Of a stretch of 64,000 bases of DNA, positions 21,001-31,326 are shown piece by piece. Source of the DNA: Oscillospiraceae bacterium (GTDB lineage: Bacteria; Bacillota; Clostridia; Oscillospirales; Oscillospiraceae). The notes under the pieces are model-generated. The model was given only the letters and a program-made list of their open reading frames with translations. It was not told where the DNA came from and ran no database searches. The translations under genes were made by a program, and so were the position numbers. Every line of letters starts with the position of its first letter. Position 1 is the stretch's first letter. The DNA lies in contig JAETOQ010000003.1 of assembly GCA_021771635.1 (NCBI GenBank), forward strand, positions 1 through 64,000. The letters run 5' to 3'.

Positions 21001-22923
21001 ATGAGTCAGAATACAAAAAGAGAACATCAGCCGGAAGCGCAGGGCGGCAGGCGGCTGGCAAAGGGAGCCTCCGCGCCGGCTTACAGCGCAGAGGGAGAGA
21101 CCAGGCGGCAGAGGCCGCCCGCTGACCGGAGAGAGCGCCGGGAGGTCCGGACACAGGCCGCCGGGGGGACTGCGGTCACAGAACGGTCCGCTGAGCGAAA
21201 GCAGGCCCGCCGTCCCGCCAGGGCCGCGATCTCCGCGTGGGAAGAGCAGCCGGCGGTGCGGCAGGAGAAGAAGCGGCCGGTGAGAAAGACGCGGAAAAGC
21301 ATTCTGGAAAACCTGCTGGAGGACTGGCGGGACCCGGAGGATGACGCCGGTTTTTTCAAGAGCTGCTACTTCGGGATGAAGCGGATCACGCGGCGGGTCC
21401 GCCGCCGCTGGCGGCACATCGTCCGGGAAAAGCACGCCCATAACTTCCCGGAATCGGAGCGCCTGCCCATTCAGCTTCTGCTGTTTGCCTGGTGTATGCT
21501 GCCCATGCTGGGAAGCCGGCTGCAGGAGCTGATCCTGGGCCGCCGCAGACAGGCGGCCAACGGCCCGGGACATACCCGGAAATGGAAGCGGAAGATCCAC
21601 CCGGCGGCATTCCTGGGCAGCGGCTGCGTGATCGCGGCGATCATCCTGTTTTGTTCCACCTACACGCTTGGCACAACGGTCAGCTATGACGGCGAGGTCA
21701 TCGCCTCCGTGGCCAGCAAGAGCACGGCGGAGGACGTACAGGAGGATCTGGAGCAGATCACCACCCGGACGCTGGGAGAGACCTTTACCATCGATGACTC
21801 TCTGATCCAGTATTCCTCCGGCCTGCTGCGCAGGAAGGATGTGGTGGATAAGGACACGCTGGAGGAAGGCCTGTCCGAGGAGATCGGCCTGGTGACGTCG
21901 GCCTACTGCCTGTATGTGGACGGCGAGCGCATCGGCGCGACGCCCTATGAGGGCGCGCTGGATGAATTGCTGGAGCAGCTCCGCAGCGGCGCCACGGATG
22001 AAAACACCATCTCCTGCACCTTTGCTGAGGACGTGGAGATCAAGGAGGAATTTGTCCCAACGGATGAGATCATGAACCTGGGACACCTGGCGGAGACGCT
22101 GTACAGCACGAAGACCGCCGAGGTGACCTATGAGGTGAAGAAGGGCGACACTTGGTCGGAGATCGCCAACAGCCATAACCTGACCTCCAAGGAGCTGCTG
22201 GCGCTGAACCCCGGCTACAACATCAATAAACTGCAGATCGGCGAAGTGCTGACGCTGTCCGCGTCTGTTCCCTACCTGACCATGACCGTGGTACAGCGGG
22301 AGCGGTACGTGGAGGATGTGATGTACGACATCGAGTACACCGACTCCGCCAATATGTATAAGGGCGATACCAAGGTCACCTCCGCCGGACAGTACGGTGC
22401 GGCGGACGTGGTGGCCACTGTCACCTACGTCAACGGTGAGGAGACGGAGCGGACGGTCCTGTCCTCTGTCACATTGCGGCAGCCCGTCACGGAGCAGCAG
22501 CTCCGGGGTACGAAGGACCGGCCCACCTGGCTGCCCACGGGCAGCTTCCGCTGGCCTGTCTCCGGACGCATCACCTCCCGCTTCGGCGGGCGGAAATCCC
22601 CCGGCGGCATCGGCTCCACCAACCACAAGGGCATCGACATTGCGGCGCCCTATGGAACGCCGGTCTACGCCGCTGACGGCGGCATCGTGACCTACGCTGG
22701 CTGGATGAGCGGATATGGCTATCTGGTCCGCATCAATCACAACAACAACGGCTACGAGACCTATTACGGCCATAACAGCAGCCTGACGGTCTCCGTGGGC
22801 GACAGAGTCTACAAGGGCCAGCAGATCGCCCGGGTGGGCTCCACCGGCAACTCCACCGGCAACCACTGCCACTTTGAGGTCCGCTATAACGGCGTTGCCA
22901 AAAACCCCCTGAACTATCTGTAA
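21001..22923 (+). CDS. LysM/G5/M23 family cell-wall metallopeptidase
   Basis: VKKGDTWSEIANSHNLTSKELLALNPGYNINKLQIGEVLTL (LysM); G5-like block; NHKGIDIAAPYGTPVYAADGGIVTYAGWMSGYGYLVRINHNNNGYETYYGHNS; GNHCHFEVRYNG. Confidence 0.95.
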   Translation: MSQNTKREHQPEAQGGRRLAKGASAPAYSAEGETRRQRPPADRRERREVRTQAAGGTAVTERSAERKQARRPARAAISAWEEQPAVRQEKKRPVRKTRKSILENLLEDWRDPEDDAGFFKSCYFGMKRITRRVRRRWRHIVREKHAHNFPESERLPIQLLLFAWCMLPMLGSRLQELILGRRRQAANGPGHTRKWKRKIHPAAFLGSGCVIAAIILFCSTYTLGTTVSYDGEVIASVASKSTAEDVQEDLEQITTRTLGETFTIDDSLIQYSSGLLRRKDVVDKDTLEEGLSEEIGLVTSAYCLYVDGERIGATPYEGALDELLEQLRSGATDENTISCTFAEDVEIKEEFVPTDEIMNLGHLAETLYSTKTAEVTYEVKKGDTWSEIANSHNLTSKELLALNPGYNINKLQIGEVLTLSASVPYLTMTVVQRERYVEDVMYDIEYTDSANMYKGDTKVTSAGQYGAADVVATVTYVNGEETERTVLSSVTLRQPVTEQQLRGTKDRPTWLPTGSFRWPVSGRITSRFGGRKSPGGIGSTNHKGIDIAAPYGTPVYAADGGIVTYAGWMSGYGYLVRINHNNNGYETYYGHNSSLTVSVGDRVYKGQQIARVGSTGNSTGNHCHFEVRYNGVAKNPLNYL

Positions 22924-22939
22924 ACAGCGGCACTGACAG

Positions 22940-22965
22940 AAGGCGCCCCGCACGCGGGGCGCCTT
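22940..22965 (+). terminator. Strong hairpin, putative terminator
   Basis: AAGGCGCCCCGC ac GCGGGGCGCCTT (weak T tract). Confidence 0.55.
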
Positions 22966-23106
22966 CTCTGCTGCGGATCGCCCCCGAGCTCACGATTTTC
23001 AGCGTGTCGGAGGTCGGCGGCTGCATGGGCGCTGTCTCAAAAAATAGGTGATTTGTGAAAATTTTTCTTACATCTTTTGTTTAAAATGTGGTAAACTATA
23101 AGTGCA

Positions 23107-23152
23107 GCGTGCGGTCCCGGCAGACGTAAGTCCAGTTGCCGGGACCGTACGC
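23107..23152 (+). promoter_or_regulatory. Leader hairpin in carD 5' region
   Basis: 16-bp stem GCGTGCGGTCCCGGCA/TGCCGGGACCGTACGC followed by GCGTTTTC. Confidence 0.55.
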
Positions 23153-23179
23153 GTTTTCTATGATCAAGGAGGGATTTCC

Positions 23180-23710
23180 ATGTTTCAGCCAGGAGATATG
23201 GTCGTATACGGCACCACCGGCGTGTGCCGGGTAGAGGAGATCACCCAGCCGAATATGAGCGGTGTGGACCGGAGCAAACCGTATTATCTGCTCAAGCCGC
23301 TTTTTCAGGACGGCGTGATCTATACCCCCGTGGAAAATGGAAAGGTGTCCATCCGCCCGGTGATCTCCGCGAAGGAGGCGGAGGCGCTGATCGACCTGAT
23401 CCCCGGTATGCAGGCGGAGGCCTGCCGCGCGCCGACGCTGCAGGCCCTGGCCCAGCACTATCAGGCCGTGGTGCGCAGCCACGACTGCAGGGACCTGATC
23501 GAATTGATGATGTCCATCTATGCAAAGCGCTGTCAGGCGGAGGCACAGAATCGGCGGCTGGGCATGGTGGACGAACGGTATATGAAACAGGCGGAACGCC
23601 TTCTGTACGGCGAACTCTCCGTTGCGCTGAACATTCCCTTTGACGAGGTCCAGCCTTACATCGCCCGCCGGGTGGACGAGGGCTGCCCCTCAGGAGCGGC
23701 TGGGGCGTGA
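23180..23710 (+). CDS. CarD family transcriptional regulator
   Basis: MFQPGDMVVYGTTGVCRVEEITQP; YYLLKPLFQDGVIYTPVENGKVSIRPVIS. Confidence 0.92.
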   Translation: MFQPGDMVVYGTTGVCRVEEITQPNMSGVDRSKPYYLLKPLFQDGVIYTPVENGKVSIRPVISAKEAEALIDLIPGMQAEACRAPTLQALAQHYQAVVRSHDCRDLIELMMSIYAKRCQAEAQNRRLGMVDERYMKQAERLLYGELSVALNIPFDEVQPYIARRVDEGCPSGAAGA

Positions 23711-23768
23711 GCGCGAAGCGCGGCCGCGACAAAATCATGAGCGGATCATGAGCGCATGCACATATGGA

Positions 23769-23800
23769 CACGGCTGCGGACAGTTATGTCCGCAGCCGTG
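23769..23800 (+). terminator. Hairpin downstream of carD
   Basis: CACGGCTGCGGAC agttat GTCCGCAGCCGTG. Confidence 0.5.
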
Positions 23801-23808
23801 CTGCTTTA

Positions 23809-23970
23809 GAACCTGTATTCATAACCGTTGATCGCCGTCTGAGCGGTCTTTTTCCCGCCATACTGCGTCGCTTTCCCTTGCCATACGTCAGTATGGCTGC
23901 GAAAAATCTCCTTGTCTGTCGGGAAAAATCCTCGCCCCTCCAGCATTCCCCCGGTTATGAATGCAGGTTC
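23809..23970. repeat. MITE-like dispersed repeat, copy 2 (complete)
   Basis: TIRs GAACCTGTATTCATAACCG / CGGTTATGAATGCAGGTTC; flanked by TTA on both sides; internal GCCATACgtcaGTATGGC. Confidence 0.88.
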
Positions 23971-25614
23971 TTACAGATGGAGATACCGCCCGCCGTTCCG
24001 CCGGTAAAGACGGTGAGAGATGGAGAGCACGGTGCGGCCCTGAGCCGCCTTCTGCAGGGCGGTCAGAACGGCGCGCTCCGTATCGGCATCCAGATTGGCG
24101 GTGATCTCGTCCAGCAGGAGAATGACCGGGTCTGCGGCCACGGCCCTGGCGACCGCCAGGAGCTGGCGCTCTCCCTGGGAAAACAGCGTTTCCGTGCAGG
24201 GGGTGTCATAGCCTTGCTTCAGGCGGGAGATGGTTTCATGGAGGCCTGCCATTCTGGCGGCGGATATCACCTGCTCCCGGGAGATGGAGCCATCCCACAG
24301 GGTGATCTGGTCCGCCACAGTGCCCGGAACCAGGTAAAAGGACTGCTCCACATAGCCGAAGAGCCTGCGCTTGACGGCACTTGGGATTTTGTCCGCATCG
24401 GCGCCAAAGACGCGGACACTTCCGCTGCCCGGGGAATAGAGACCCAGCAGCAGCTTGAACACGGTGCTCTTTCCCGCGCCTGTCCGCCCGGTGAGGGTGA
24501 CGGTCTCACCGGGAACCACTGTGAAGCCGCAGTGATGCAGGACCTGCTGGCTGTCGCCGTAGCTGAACGCCACATCCGTCAGCTGGACGGCCGGCTCCCC
24601 GCTGGACAGGAGGGCTTCCAGTGTGATGGTATTGTCCGTGTCCGGCTGCTGGGGTTCCACAAGGAATTCCTGGATGCGCCGGACGCCTGCCACGGCGGAC
24701 TGGATGCTCTGGATCTCCATGCCGACGCTCTCCAGAGGCTCAAACACCTTGCCCACATAGGCAATGACCGCTACGGCGGTTCCCACCGACATCCCGAAGA
24801 GCGCCTGCATCTCTCCGCCCAGGGAGGCGGCGGTCATCATGACGGCCACCACCACGGCACTGACAGTCAGGATGATGGGGGAGTAGATGGCGTCATAGAA
24901 GTTGGATTTCTCCATAGCCCGGTAGCTCTTCTGGATGGCCTGGTCATACCGTTCCTCCATATACCGCTCCCTGCGGTAGGTGTGGATCATGCGGATGTTC
25001 CGAATGGTCTCGGGAACGTGCTGGCTGACCTGGCCCACCGCCGCCCGGTTATCCAGCTGGGCTTTCAGCATCCGCCTTTGGAAGATGCGGGTCATGGCAA
25101 ACAGCAAAGGCGTGACCAGCACCAGCAGTCCGCCCAGTCCGGGGCTTTTGACAAAGATGACGGCCAGAATACCGGCGATTTTGCACACGTCCACCACCAT
25201 GCCGATGACGCCGGAGGCAAACAGGGCCTCCACGGTGTCCACATCCCCGACGAACCGGGAGACCGTGGCGCCCGGGGCCTGGGCGGTGAAATAGGCGGCG
25301 GGGAGGTGGGACAGCTTGGCGCACATGGCGCGGCGGAGGGCGCGGGTGATCTTCTGACCGAATACGGTGATGAGGAACGCCTGCGCGGCGTCAAACAGGC
25401 CGGAGGCGGCCGCCGCCCCAAAGTACAGCAGGGCCAGCCGAAGGGAAATACTTCCGCCGGAGGTCAGCGTGTTGACGATGTTCTCCAGCACCAGCGGCGG
25501 GAGCAGCGCGAAGAGAATGGAACCCGCCACAGCCAGCAGCAGGCCCAGCATCAGCAGTTTGGACCGCAGGACGACGGAGCGGAGGATGGTCCAAAGAGAG
25601 GCCTTACGCTTCAT
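23971..25614 (-). CDS. ABC transporter ATP-binding/permease protein (exporter type)
   Basis: TLTGRTGAGKSTVFKLLLGL; SQGERQLLAVARAVAADPVILLLDEITANLD. Confidence 0.93.
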   Translation of the reverse strand: MKRKASLWTILRSVVLRSKLLMLGLLLAVAGSILFALLPPLVLENIVNTLTSGGSISLRLALLYFGAAAASGLFDAAQAFLITVFGQKITRALRRAMCAKLSHLPAAYFTAQAPGATVSRFVGDVDTVEALFASGVIGMVVDVCKIAGILAVIFVKSPGLGGLLVLVTPLLFAMTRIFQRRMLKAQLDNRAAVGQVSQHVPETIRNIRMIHTYRRERYMEERYDQAIQKSYRAMEKSNFYDAIYSPIILTVSAVVVAVMMTAASLGGEMQALFGMSVGTAVAVIAYVGKVFEPLESVGMEIQSIQSAVAGVRRIQEFLVEPQQPDTDNTITLEALLSSGEPAVQLTDVAFSYGDSQQVLHHCGFTVVPGETVTLTGRTGAGKSTVFKLLLGLYSPGSGSVRVFGADADKIPSAVKRRLFGYVEQSFYLVPGTVADQITLWDGSISREQVISAARMAGLHETISRLKQGYDTPCTETLFSQGERQLLAVARAVAADPVILLLDEITANLDADTERAVLTALQKAAQGRTVLSISHRLYRRNGGRYLHL

Positions 25615-27352
25615 GGCTGCCGCCTCCTTCCGCCTGGGCCTGATACAGCCCGGCGTATTCCGGGCAGGTCTCCATCAGCGCGGCGTGGGTGCTGGCCGTA
25701 ACATGCCCATCCTCCATCCAGAGCACCTGGTCAAGGGAGGGGAAGAGGTCCAGCCGGTGGGAGATGAGGAGCACGATGCTCTCTCCGGCAAGCTGCCGCA
25801 GGTGGGCCATGATCTCACCCTCTGTCGCCTGGTCCACGGCGGAGAAGGGATCATCCAGGACCAGGAGGGGCCGCCTGTGGCAGAGAGCGCGGGCCAGCGC
25901 CAGGCGGGCCTGCTGCCCGCCGGAAAGCCCCGTGCCGGAATCTCCCACCAGCGTCTGCACCCCTGCCCGCATGACCGAGACCTCCTGATCCAGGCAGACG
26001 GCTTTCAGCCAGGGGGATGCGTCGCCGTCAGTCCCCAGAAGAATATTTTCCGCGATGCTGGTCCGCAGAAGCTCCGGCTGGTGGCCCAGATACCCAACAA
26101 CGGTGCTGCGCTCCGCCGGAGACAGGGCGGCCAGCTCCCGCCCGCCGAAGCGGATGCTGCCGCCGTAGGGCCTCTCGCACAAAAATACTTTACCCAAGGT
26201 GGACTTTCCGCAGGCTACGGGTCCGGTGACGCCGATGACCTGTCCGGGCCGGGCGGAGAAGGACACTTCGGAAAAGATCGGGCCTCCGCCGGGATAGGCG
26301 AAGGAAAGACCGGAGACCACCAGCTCCGCGGGCGGCGCGGCGGGAAGCTCCGGCACCGCCTGGGGCGGCTGGAGCAGGGGCTTGACACGTCTCCAGGACA
26401 CCTGGGCCTTCTGCACGGCGTTGAACAGCTTGGCGGCCTTAGAGGTCTTGACGGCCAGCTTGGTGTAGCAGGTGAGAAAAGCGGTGAACGCGGCGATATC
26501 CCAGGCCGCCCAGCCGTTTCCCTGGACATTCCGGGCGCCCAGCCACAGGATGGGCACCGTGCCCAGCATGGAGAGGACGCGGTACAGGGGCGGCATGGTG
26601 TTCTCCCACAGGTTGGCGGCCACCGCCCGCTTTTCATAGTCGGCCAGCCGGGCCTCGTAGGCGGCGTTTCGGCGCTCCTCCAGGCCAAACACCCGGTAGG
26701 TCACGGCGCCGGACACCCGGTCCAGCGTGGCGCCGCTCAGCACCCCGGCACTCTCCTTATAGGCCGCCGCGCAGCGGGACACCGGCTTTTTCATGCGCTC
26801 CGCCAAAAAGAGCGCCGCAGGCGGGAAGAGACTGACCAGCAGGGTCAGCCGCCAGTCGTAAACCAGCAGCAGGGCCAGATACGCCGCCATGGCCACGCCG
26901 GTGTCGAATACCTCGGTGGTGAATTTGCGCATCCCCTCCGCGCAGGCGTCCACATCAGCGATGGCCCGGGTCATCATGCCGCCCACGCTCTCCTGCTCCA
27001 GGTCCGGCTTGGACCTGTGGACCAGGCTGTTGTACAGGACACGCTTCATATTGCGGTTTACGTCGTTGGCAAAGCGGCGCACATAGAACCGCTTCAAATA
27101 CCGCATCCCCTGGACAAACAGCGTCACGACCGCATAGAGCGCCGCCGCGGCCAGCATGGCGGACCATTGGGCGGTGCCCCGCAGGATCTCCAGCAGGCAT
27201 TGGGCCAGCCGGCCCTCCAGCAGCGGTCCCGCCGCAAGCCCCACATTGTATAGGATGCCGGTTACGGTAACGATCAGCAGCGGCCCCCTCTCCATCGCGA
27301 AATAGGAGCGGATGCGGTCCGGCTGCCGGAGACCGGGCATGGCTTCTCTCAT
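25604..27352 (-). CDS. ABC transporter ATP-binding/permease protein (exporter type)
   Basis: VTGPVACGKSTLGKVFL; LSGGQQARLALARALCHRRPLLVLDDPFSAVD; start at MREAMPGLRQPDRIRSYFA. Confidence 0.92.
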   Translation of the reverse strand: MREAMPGLRQPDRIRSYFAMERGPLLIVTVTGILYNVGLAAGPLLEGRLAQCLLEILRGTAQWSAMLAAAALYAVVTLFVQGMRYLKRFYVRRFANDVNRNMKRVLYNSLVHRSKPDLEQESVGGMMTRAIADVDACAEGMRKFTTEVFDTGVAMAAYLALLLVYDWRLTLLVSLFPPAALFLAERMKKPVSRCAAAYKESAGVLSGATLDRVSGAVTYRVFGLEERRNAAYEARLADYEKRAVAANLWENTMPPLYRVLSMLGTVPILWLGARNVQGNGWAAWDIAAFTAFLTCYTKLAVKTSKAAKLFNAVQKAQVSWRRVKPLLQPPQAVPELPAAPPAELVVSGLSFAYPGGGPIFSEVSFSARPGQVIGVTGPVACGKSTLGKVFLCERPYGGSIRFGGRELAALSPAERSTVVGYLGHQPELLRTSIAENILLGTDGDASPWLKAVCLDQEVSVMRAGVQTLVGDSGTGLSGGQQARLALARALCHRRPLLVLDDPFSAVDQATEGEIMAHLRQLAGESIVLLISHRLDLFPSLDQVLWMEDGHVTASTHAALMETCPEYAGLYQAQAEGGGSHEA

Positions 27353-27819
27353 ATGGATTCCTCCTCGCTCAGCCGGGCGGTCACATGGGGAAAGCCGCTC
27401 CGGCTCTCGGCCTTGGAACGGACATAGAGCGTGTGCAAAAGGCTCGTAAAGACCTCCTGCTCTGGGGGAGACAGTCCCTCCAGCAGCCATTCGTAAAAGG
27501 CTGTCTCCACGGACACCTTGGACCGCTTCAAAGACTCCGCCTGTTCCGTGGCGTACAGCATCTGCCCCCGGCTGTCGGCGGGATTCTGCCGCCGGACCAG
27601 GTAGCCCTTGCCCTCCAGGCTTGCCACCCGGCGGGCCACGGCGCCTTTATCCATGTTCAAAAGCGTACAGACCTCTTTTTGTGAAATGCCGGGGTTATGG
27701 CGGACGGCGTGGATCAGATCGAATTCCCCGGTGCCGATCCCGGTCTCCTTCATCATGCGGAGTGTCAGTTTGGCAGCCTCCCGGGCGATCTTGGTGATCT
27801 GACGCTGGGAAAGGTCCAT
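27349..27819 (-). CDS. MarR family transcriptional regulator
   Basis: HNPGISQKEVCTLLNMDKGAVARRVASLEGKGYLVRRQNPADSRGQMLYAT. Confidence 0.92.
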   Translation of the reverse strand: MDLSQRQITKIAREAAKLTLRMMKETGIGTGEFDLIHAVRHNPGISQKEVCTLLNMDKGAVARRVASLEGKGYLVRRQNPADSRGQMLYATEQAESLKRSKVSVETAFYEWLLEGLSPPEQEVFTSLLHTLYVRSKAESRSGFPHVTARLSEEESI

Positions 27820-27837
27820 GGGAACACCTCACTTTAA

Positions 27838-27855
27838 TAGTTGTAGCATCAACTA
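27838..27855. promoter_or_regulatory. Putative MarR operator
   Basis: TAGTTG-TAGCAT-CAACTA inverted repeat just upstream of the marR start. Confidence 0.65.
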
Positions 27856-28177
27856 AATCATAGTACCCAGAGATGGAAAAGTCAAGGCCTGGGGCTTTCT
27901 GAGAGAGCCTGTAATAGGGCAGAATGCCCCTGTAAAACGATGAAATACCTATCTGAAAGGCGGGCACAAAGGGGAGCGGATCGGATCGATCGGTGTTGGC
28001 CTGATGGGAAAGTCCATGGTCCGCACGCTGATGAGGTATTATGAACGGTCAACCAGCAGATAAACACTTGTTTATAAAAACAAATGTCCACCACTGGCAA
28101 ACTAAACAAGAATTCCAGGGATGACTGTGGAATTGAAATGGAAAACGACGAAAAAGGGATGAGATCTAAAGAGCAGC

Positions 28178-28207
28178 TTGACTTTCTGAAAAGCCCTATG
28201 CTAGGAT
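28178..28207 (+). promoter_or_regulatory. Putative promoter of T-box-ilvC transcript
   Basis: TTGACT-18-TAGGAT. Confidence 0.55.
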
Positions 28208-28213
28208 AACACC

Positions 28214-28490
28214 ACGAAATACGAAGAAGGGAACAAGTAACCTGGTTCGCTCCGCTTTCAGAGAATTGCCGGTTGGTGCAAGGCAATAAGCGCCGGATAA
28301 GGTGAAATCATCCTGGAGTAGCCTGCTGAAGGAGAACCTGTTAGGCAGTGCCGGGCCGCACCCGTTACAGTGCAGGGCTTGTTGGAGCCTGCTGAGATGG
28401 CGGCGCATGATACGCCGTTAACAAGAGTGGTACCGCGAAGGATCTTCAGCCTTTGCCTCTTGATTTGCAAGAGGCAAAGGCTTTTTTCAT
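28214..28490 (+). ncRNA. T-box leader (probable Ile specifier) upstream of ilvC
   Basis: AGAGTGGTACCGCG T-box sequence (28424-28437), terminator GCCTTTGCCTCTTgatttgcAAGAGGCAAAGGC-TTTTTT; GGTGAA-ATC-ATCC candidate specifier (28307-28309). Confidence 0.9.
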
Positions 28491-28567
28491 TCTCCGGAGC
28501 GCAGGCCAGAAGTCAGCAGACACGCGGATCGCCCCACAAAAACGAAAAGAAAAAGGAGAACAAAAAC

Positions 28568-29587
28568 ATGGCTGTCAAGAAGTATTACGATTCCGACTGT
28601 AATCTGGGGGTGCTGGACGGCAAGACTGTCGCCGTCATCGGCTTTGGCTCCCAGGGCCACGCCCATTCTGAAAATCTGGCCGAGAGCGGCGTGAACGTGG
28701 CCGTCGGCCTGCGCAAGGGCTCCACCCACTGGGAGAAGGCCGCGAAGTTCGCCGAGACCTGCCCCAACTTCCACGTGATGGAGGTGGAGGAGGCCGCCAA
28801 GGCCGGCGATATCGTGATGATGCTGGTTCCCGACGAGCTGTGTGCCGATATCTACAACAAGCAGGTGGCTCCCTACATGACCGAGGGAAAGACGCTGGCC
28901 TTCGCCCACGGCTTCAACATCCACTTCAAGACCATCGTGCCCCCCACCAATGTGGACGTCATCATGGTGGCGCCCAAGGGCCCCGGCCACACGGTCCGCA
29001 GCCAGTACCTGGAGGGCAGGGGCGTTCCCAGCCTGATCTGCGTGGAGCAGGACTTCACCGGCAAGGCCAAGGACACCGCCCTGGCCTACGCTTCCGCCAT
29101 CGGCGCCGGCCGCGCCGGTATCCTGGAGACCTCCTTCAAGGAGGAGACCGAGACCGACCTCTTCGGTGAGCAGGCCGTTCTGTGCGGCGGCGTGTGCGGC
29201 CTGATCCAGGCCGGCTTCGAGGTGCTGGTGGAGGCCGGCTACGAGCCGGAGATGGCCTATTTTGAGACCTGCCACGAGATGAAGCTCATCATCGACCTCA
29301 TCAACGAGGGCGGCTTTGGCAAGATGAGTTACTCCATCTCCAACACCGCCGAGTACGGTGACTACCGCACCCGCAGCCGGCTGATCACCGAGGATACCCG
29401 CAGGGAGATGCGCCAGATCCTCAAGGAGATCCAGGACGGCACCTTCGCCTCCGAGTTCCTGGCGGAGATGAATCCCAACGGCGGACGCAAGACACACTTC
29501 CTGGCCCAGCGCCGCATGGCCGCAGAGCACCCCATCGAAAAGGTGGGCGCCCAGCTGCGGGCCATGATGAGCTGGCTGAAAAAGTAA
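28568..29587 (+). CDS. ilvC: Ketol-acid reductoisomerase
   Basis: [48 protein letters not shown]. Confidence 0.97.
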   Translation: MAVKKYYDSDCNLGVLDGKTVAVIGFGSQGHAHSENLAESGVNVAVGLRKGSTHWEKAAKFAETCPNFHVMEVEEAAKAGDIVMMLVPDELCADIYNKQVAPYMTEGKTLAFAHGFNIHFKTIVPPTNVDVIMVAPKGPGHTVRSQYLEGRGVPSLICVEQDFTGKAKDTALAYASAIGAGRAGILETSFKEETETDLFGEQAVLCGGVCGLIQAGFEVLVEAGYEPEMAYFETCHEMKLIIDLINEGGFGKMSYSISNTAEYGDYRTRSRLITEDTRREMRQILKEIQDGTFASEFLAEMNPNGGRKTHFLAQRRMAAEHPIEKVGAQLRAMMSWLKK

Positions 29588-29649
29588 TAAGGACAGAGGG
29601 GCCGGGACACGGAGCCATGGCCCACCCGAAGAAGGAGGAGACCATTTCC

Positions 29650-31308
29650 ATGCGCAGCGATAACGTGACAAGAGGCGCCGAACGGGCGCCCAACCGCAGT
29701 TTGTTTTACGCTCTGGGCTACACGCCCGAGGATCTGGAAAAGCCGCTGATCGCCGTGGTCAGCGCCCACAGCGACATCGTCCCCGGTCATATGAACCTGG
29801 ACAAGCTGACCGACGCTGTGAAGAGCGGCATTGAGGCAGCCGGCGGCACGCCCTTCATGGTGCCCGCCATCGGCGTATGCGACGGCATCGCTATGGGCCA
29901 TGTGGGCATGAAGTACTCCCTGGCCAGCCGGGAGCTGATCTGCGACAGCGTGGAGACCATGTTTATGGCCCACCAGTTCGACGGGATGGTGCTGGTGCCC
30001 AACTGCGACAAGATCGTCCCCGGCATGGTCATGGCGGCGGTGCGGATGAACGTGCCCACCGTGGTCTGCTCCGGCGGTCCCATGCTGGCAGGCACCTATG
30101 ACGGCCAAGAGGTCAGCCTCTCCAAGATGTTTGAGGCCGTCGGCTCCTACAAGGCCGGGCTGATCAATGAGGAACAGCTGGAGGACTGCACCCAGAACAG
30201 CTGCCCCGGCTGTGGCAGCTGCTCCGGTATGTACACCGCCAACAGCATGAACTGCCTGTGCGAGGCCATCGGCATCGGCCTGCCCGGCAACGGCACCATT
30301 CCCGCGGTGTACAGCAAGCGGCTCCAGCTGGGCCGCCGGGCGGGCGCCGCCATCATGGAGCTGGTCCGCCGGAACATCTGCGCCCGGGACATCGTCAACG
30401 AGCGCAGCATCCGCAACGCCCTGACCTGCGACATGGCTCTGGGCTGCTCCACCAACACGGTGCTGCATCTGCTGGCCATCGCCCACGAGGCAGGCGTGCC
30501 TGTGGACCTGGCGCTGTTTAACGAAATTTCCGCCAAAACGCCCAACCTGTGCCACCTGGCCCCCGCCGGTCCCACCCACATGCCGGACCTGTACGCCGCC
30601 GGCGGCATCCCCGCCGTTCAGGCGGAGCTGGCAAAGCAGGGCCTGCTGGATCTGGACTGCCTGACCGTCACCGGCAAGACACTGGGCGAGAACATCAAGG
30701 GGGCAAAAAACACCGATCACAACGCCATCCGGCCCATCGAGGACCCGTACAGCACCACCGGCGGCCTGCAGATCCTGTGGGGCAACCTGGCCCCCAACGG
30801 CTGTGTGGTCAAGCGCAGCGCCGTGGCTCCTGAGATGCAGGCCCACACCGGCCCCGCCCGGGTGTTTGACAGCGAGGACGATGCCATCGCCGCCATCTAC
30901 GCCGGAAAGATCGTCCCCGGCGACGTGGTGGTCATCCGCTACGAGGGCCCCAAGGGCGGCCCCGGTATGCGGGAGATGCTGAATCCCACCTCCGCCCTGG
31001 CGGGCATGGGCCTGGACAAGACCGTGGCCCTGATCACCGATGGCCGCTTCTCCGGCGCCAGCCGGGGCGCGTCCATCGGCCATGTCAGCCCGGAGGCCGC
31101 CTCCGGCGGCCCCATCGGCCTGGTGCGGGAGGGAGACCAGATCGCCATCGACATCCCCAACGCCTCCATCACCCTGCTGGTGTCCGGGGAGGAATTGGCC
31201 GCGCGCAGGGCCGCCTATGTCCAGCCCGCCCCCAATATCACCACCGGCTGGCTCAGCCGCTATGCCCGCATGGTCACCAGCGCCGACGAGGGCGCGGTCC
31301 TGCGGTAA
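29650..31308 (+). CDS. ilvD: Dihydroxy-acid dehydratase
   Basis: [69 protein letters not shown]. Confidence 0.97.
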   Translation: MRSDNVTRGAERAPNRSLFYALGYTPEDLEKPLIAVVSAHSDIVPGHMNLDKLTDAVKSGIEAAGGTPFMVPAIGVCDGIAMGHVGMKYSLASRELICDSVETMFMAHQFDGMVLVPNCDKIVPGMVMAAVRMNVPTVVCSGGPMLAGTYDGQEVSLSKMFEAVGSYKAGLINEEQLEDCTQNSCPGCGSCSGMYTANSMNCLCEAIGIGLPGNGTIPAVYSKRLQLGRRAGAAIMELVRRNICARDIVNERSIRNALTCDMALGCSTNTVLHLLAIAHEAGVPVDLALFNEISAKTPNLCHLAPAGPTHMPDLYAAGGIPAVQAELAKQGLLDLDCLTVTGKTLGENIKGAKNTDHNAIRPIEDPYSTTGGLQILWGNLAPNGCVVKRSAVAPEMQAHTGPARVFDSEDDAIAAIYAGKIVPGDVVVIRYEGPKGGPGMREMLNPTSALAGMGLDKTVALITDGRFSGASRGASIGHVSPEAASGGPIGLVREGDQIAIDIPNASITLLVSGEELAARRAAYVQPAPNITTGWLSRYARMVTSADEGAVLR

Positions 31309-31326
31309 ATCCCACTGGATCAGGAT

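Noticed and set aside
27983-28063. Fragment GSIGVGLMGKSMVRTLMRYYERSTSR* resembling the N-terminus of a 6-PGDH/3-HIBDH-type oxidoreductase
   Set aside because: Too short and without a supporting start or flanking homology; could be chance. Not called as a pseudogene.
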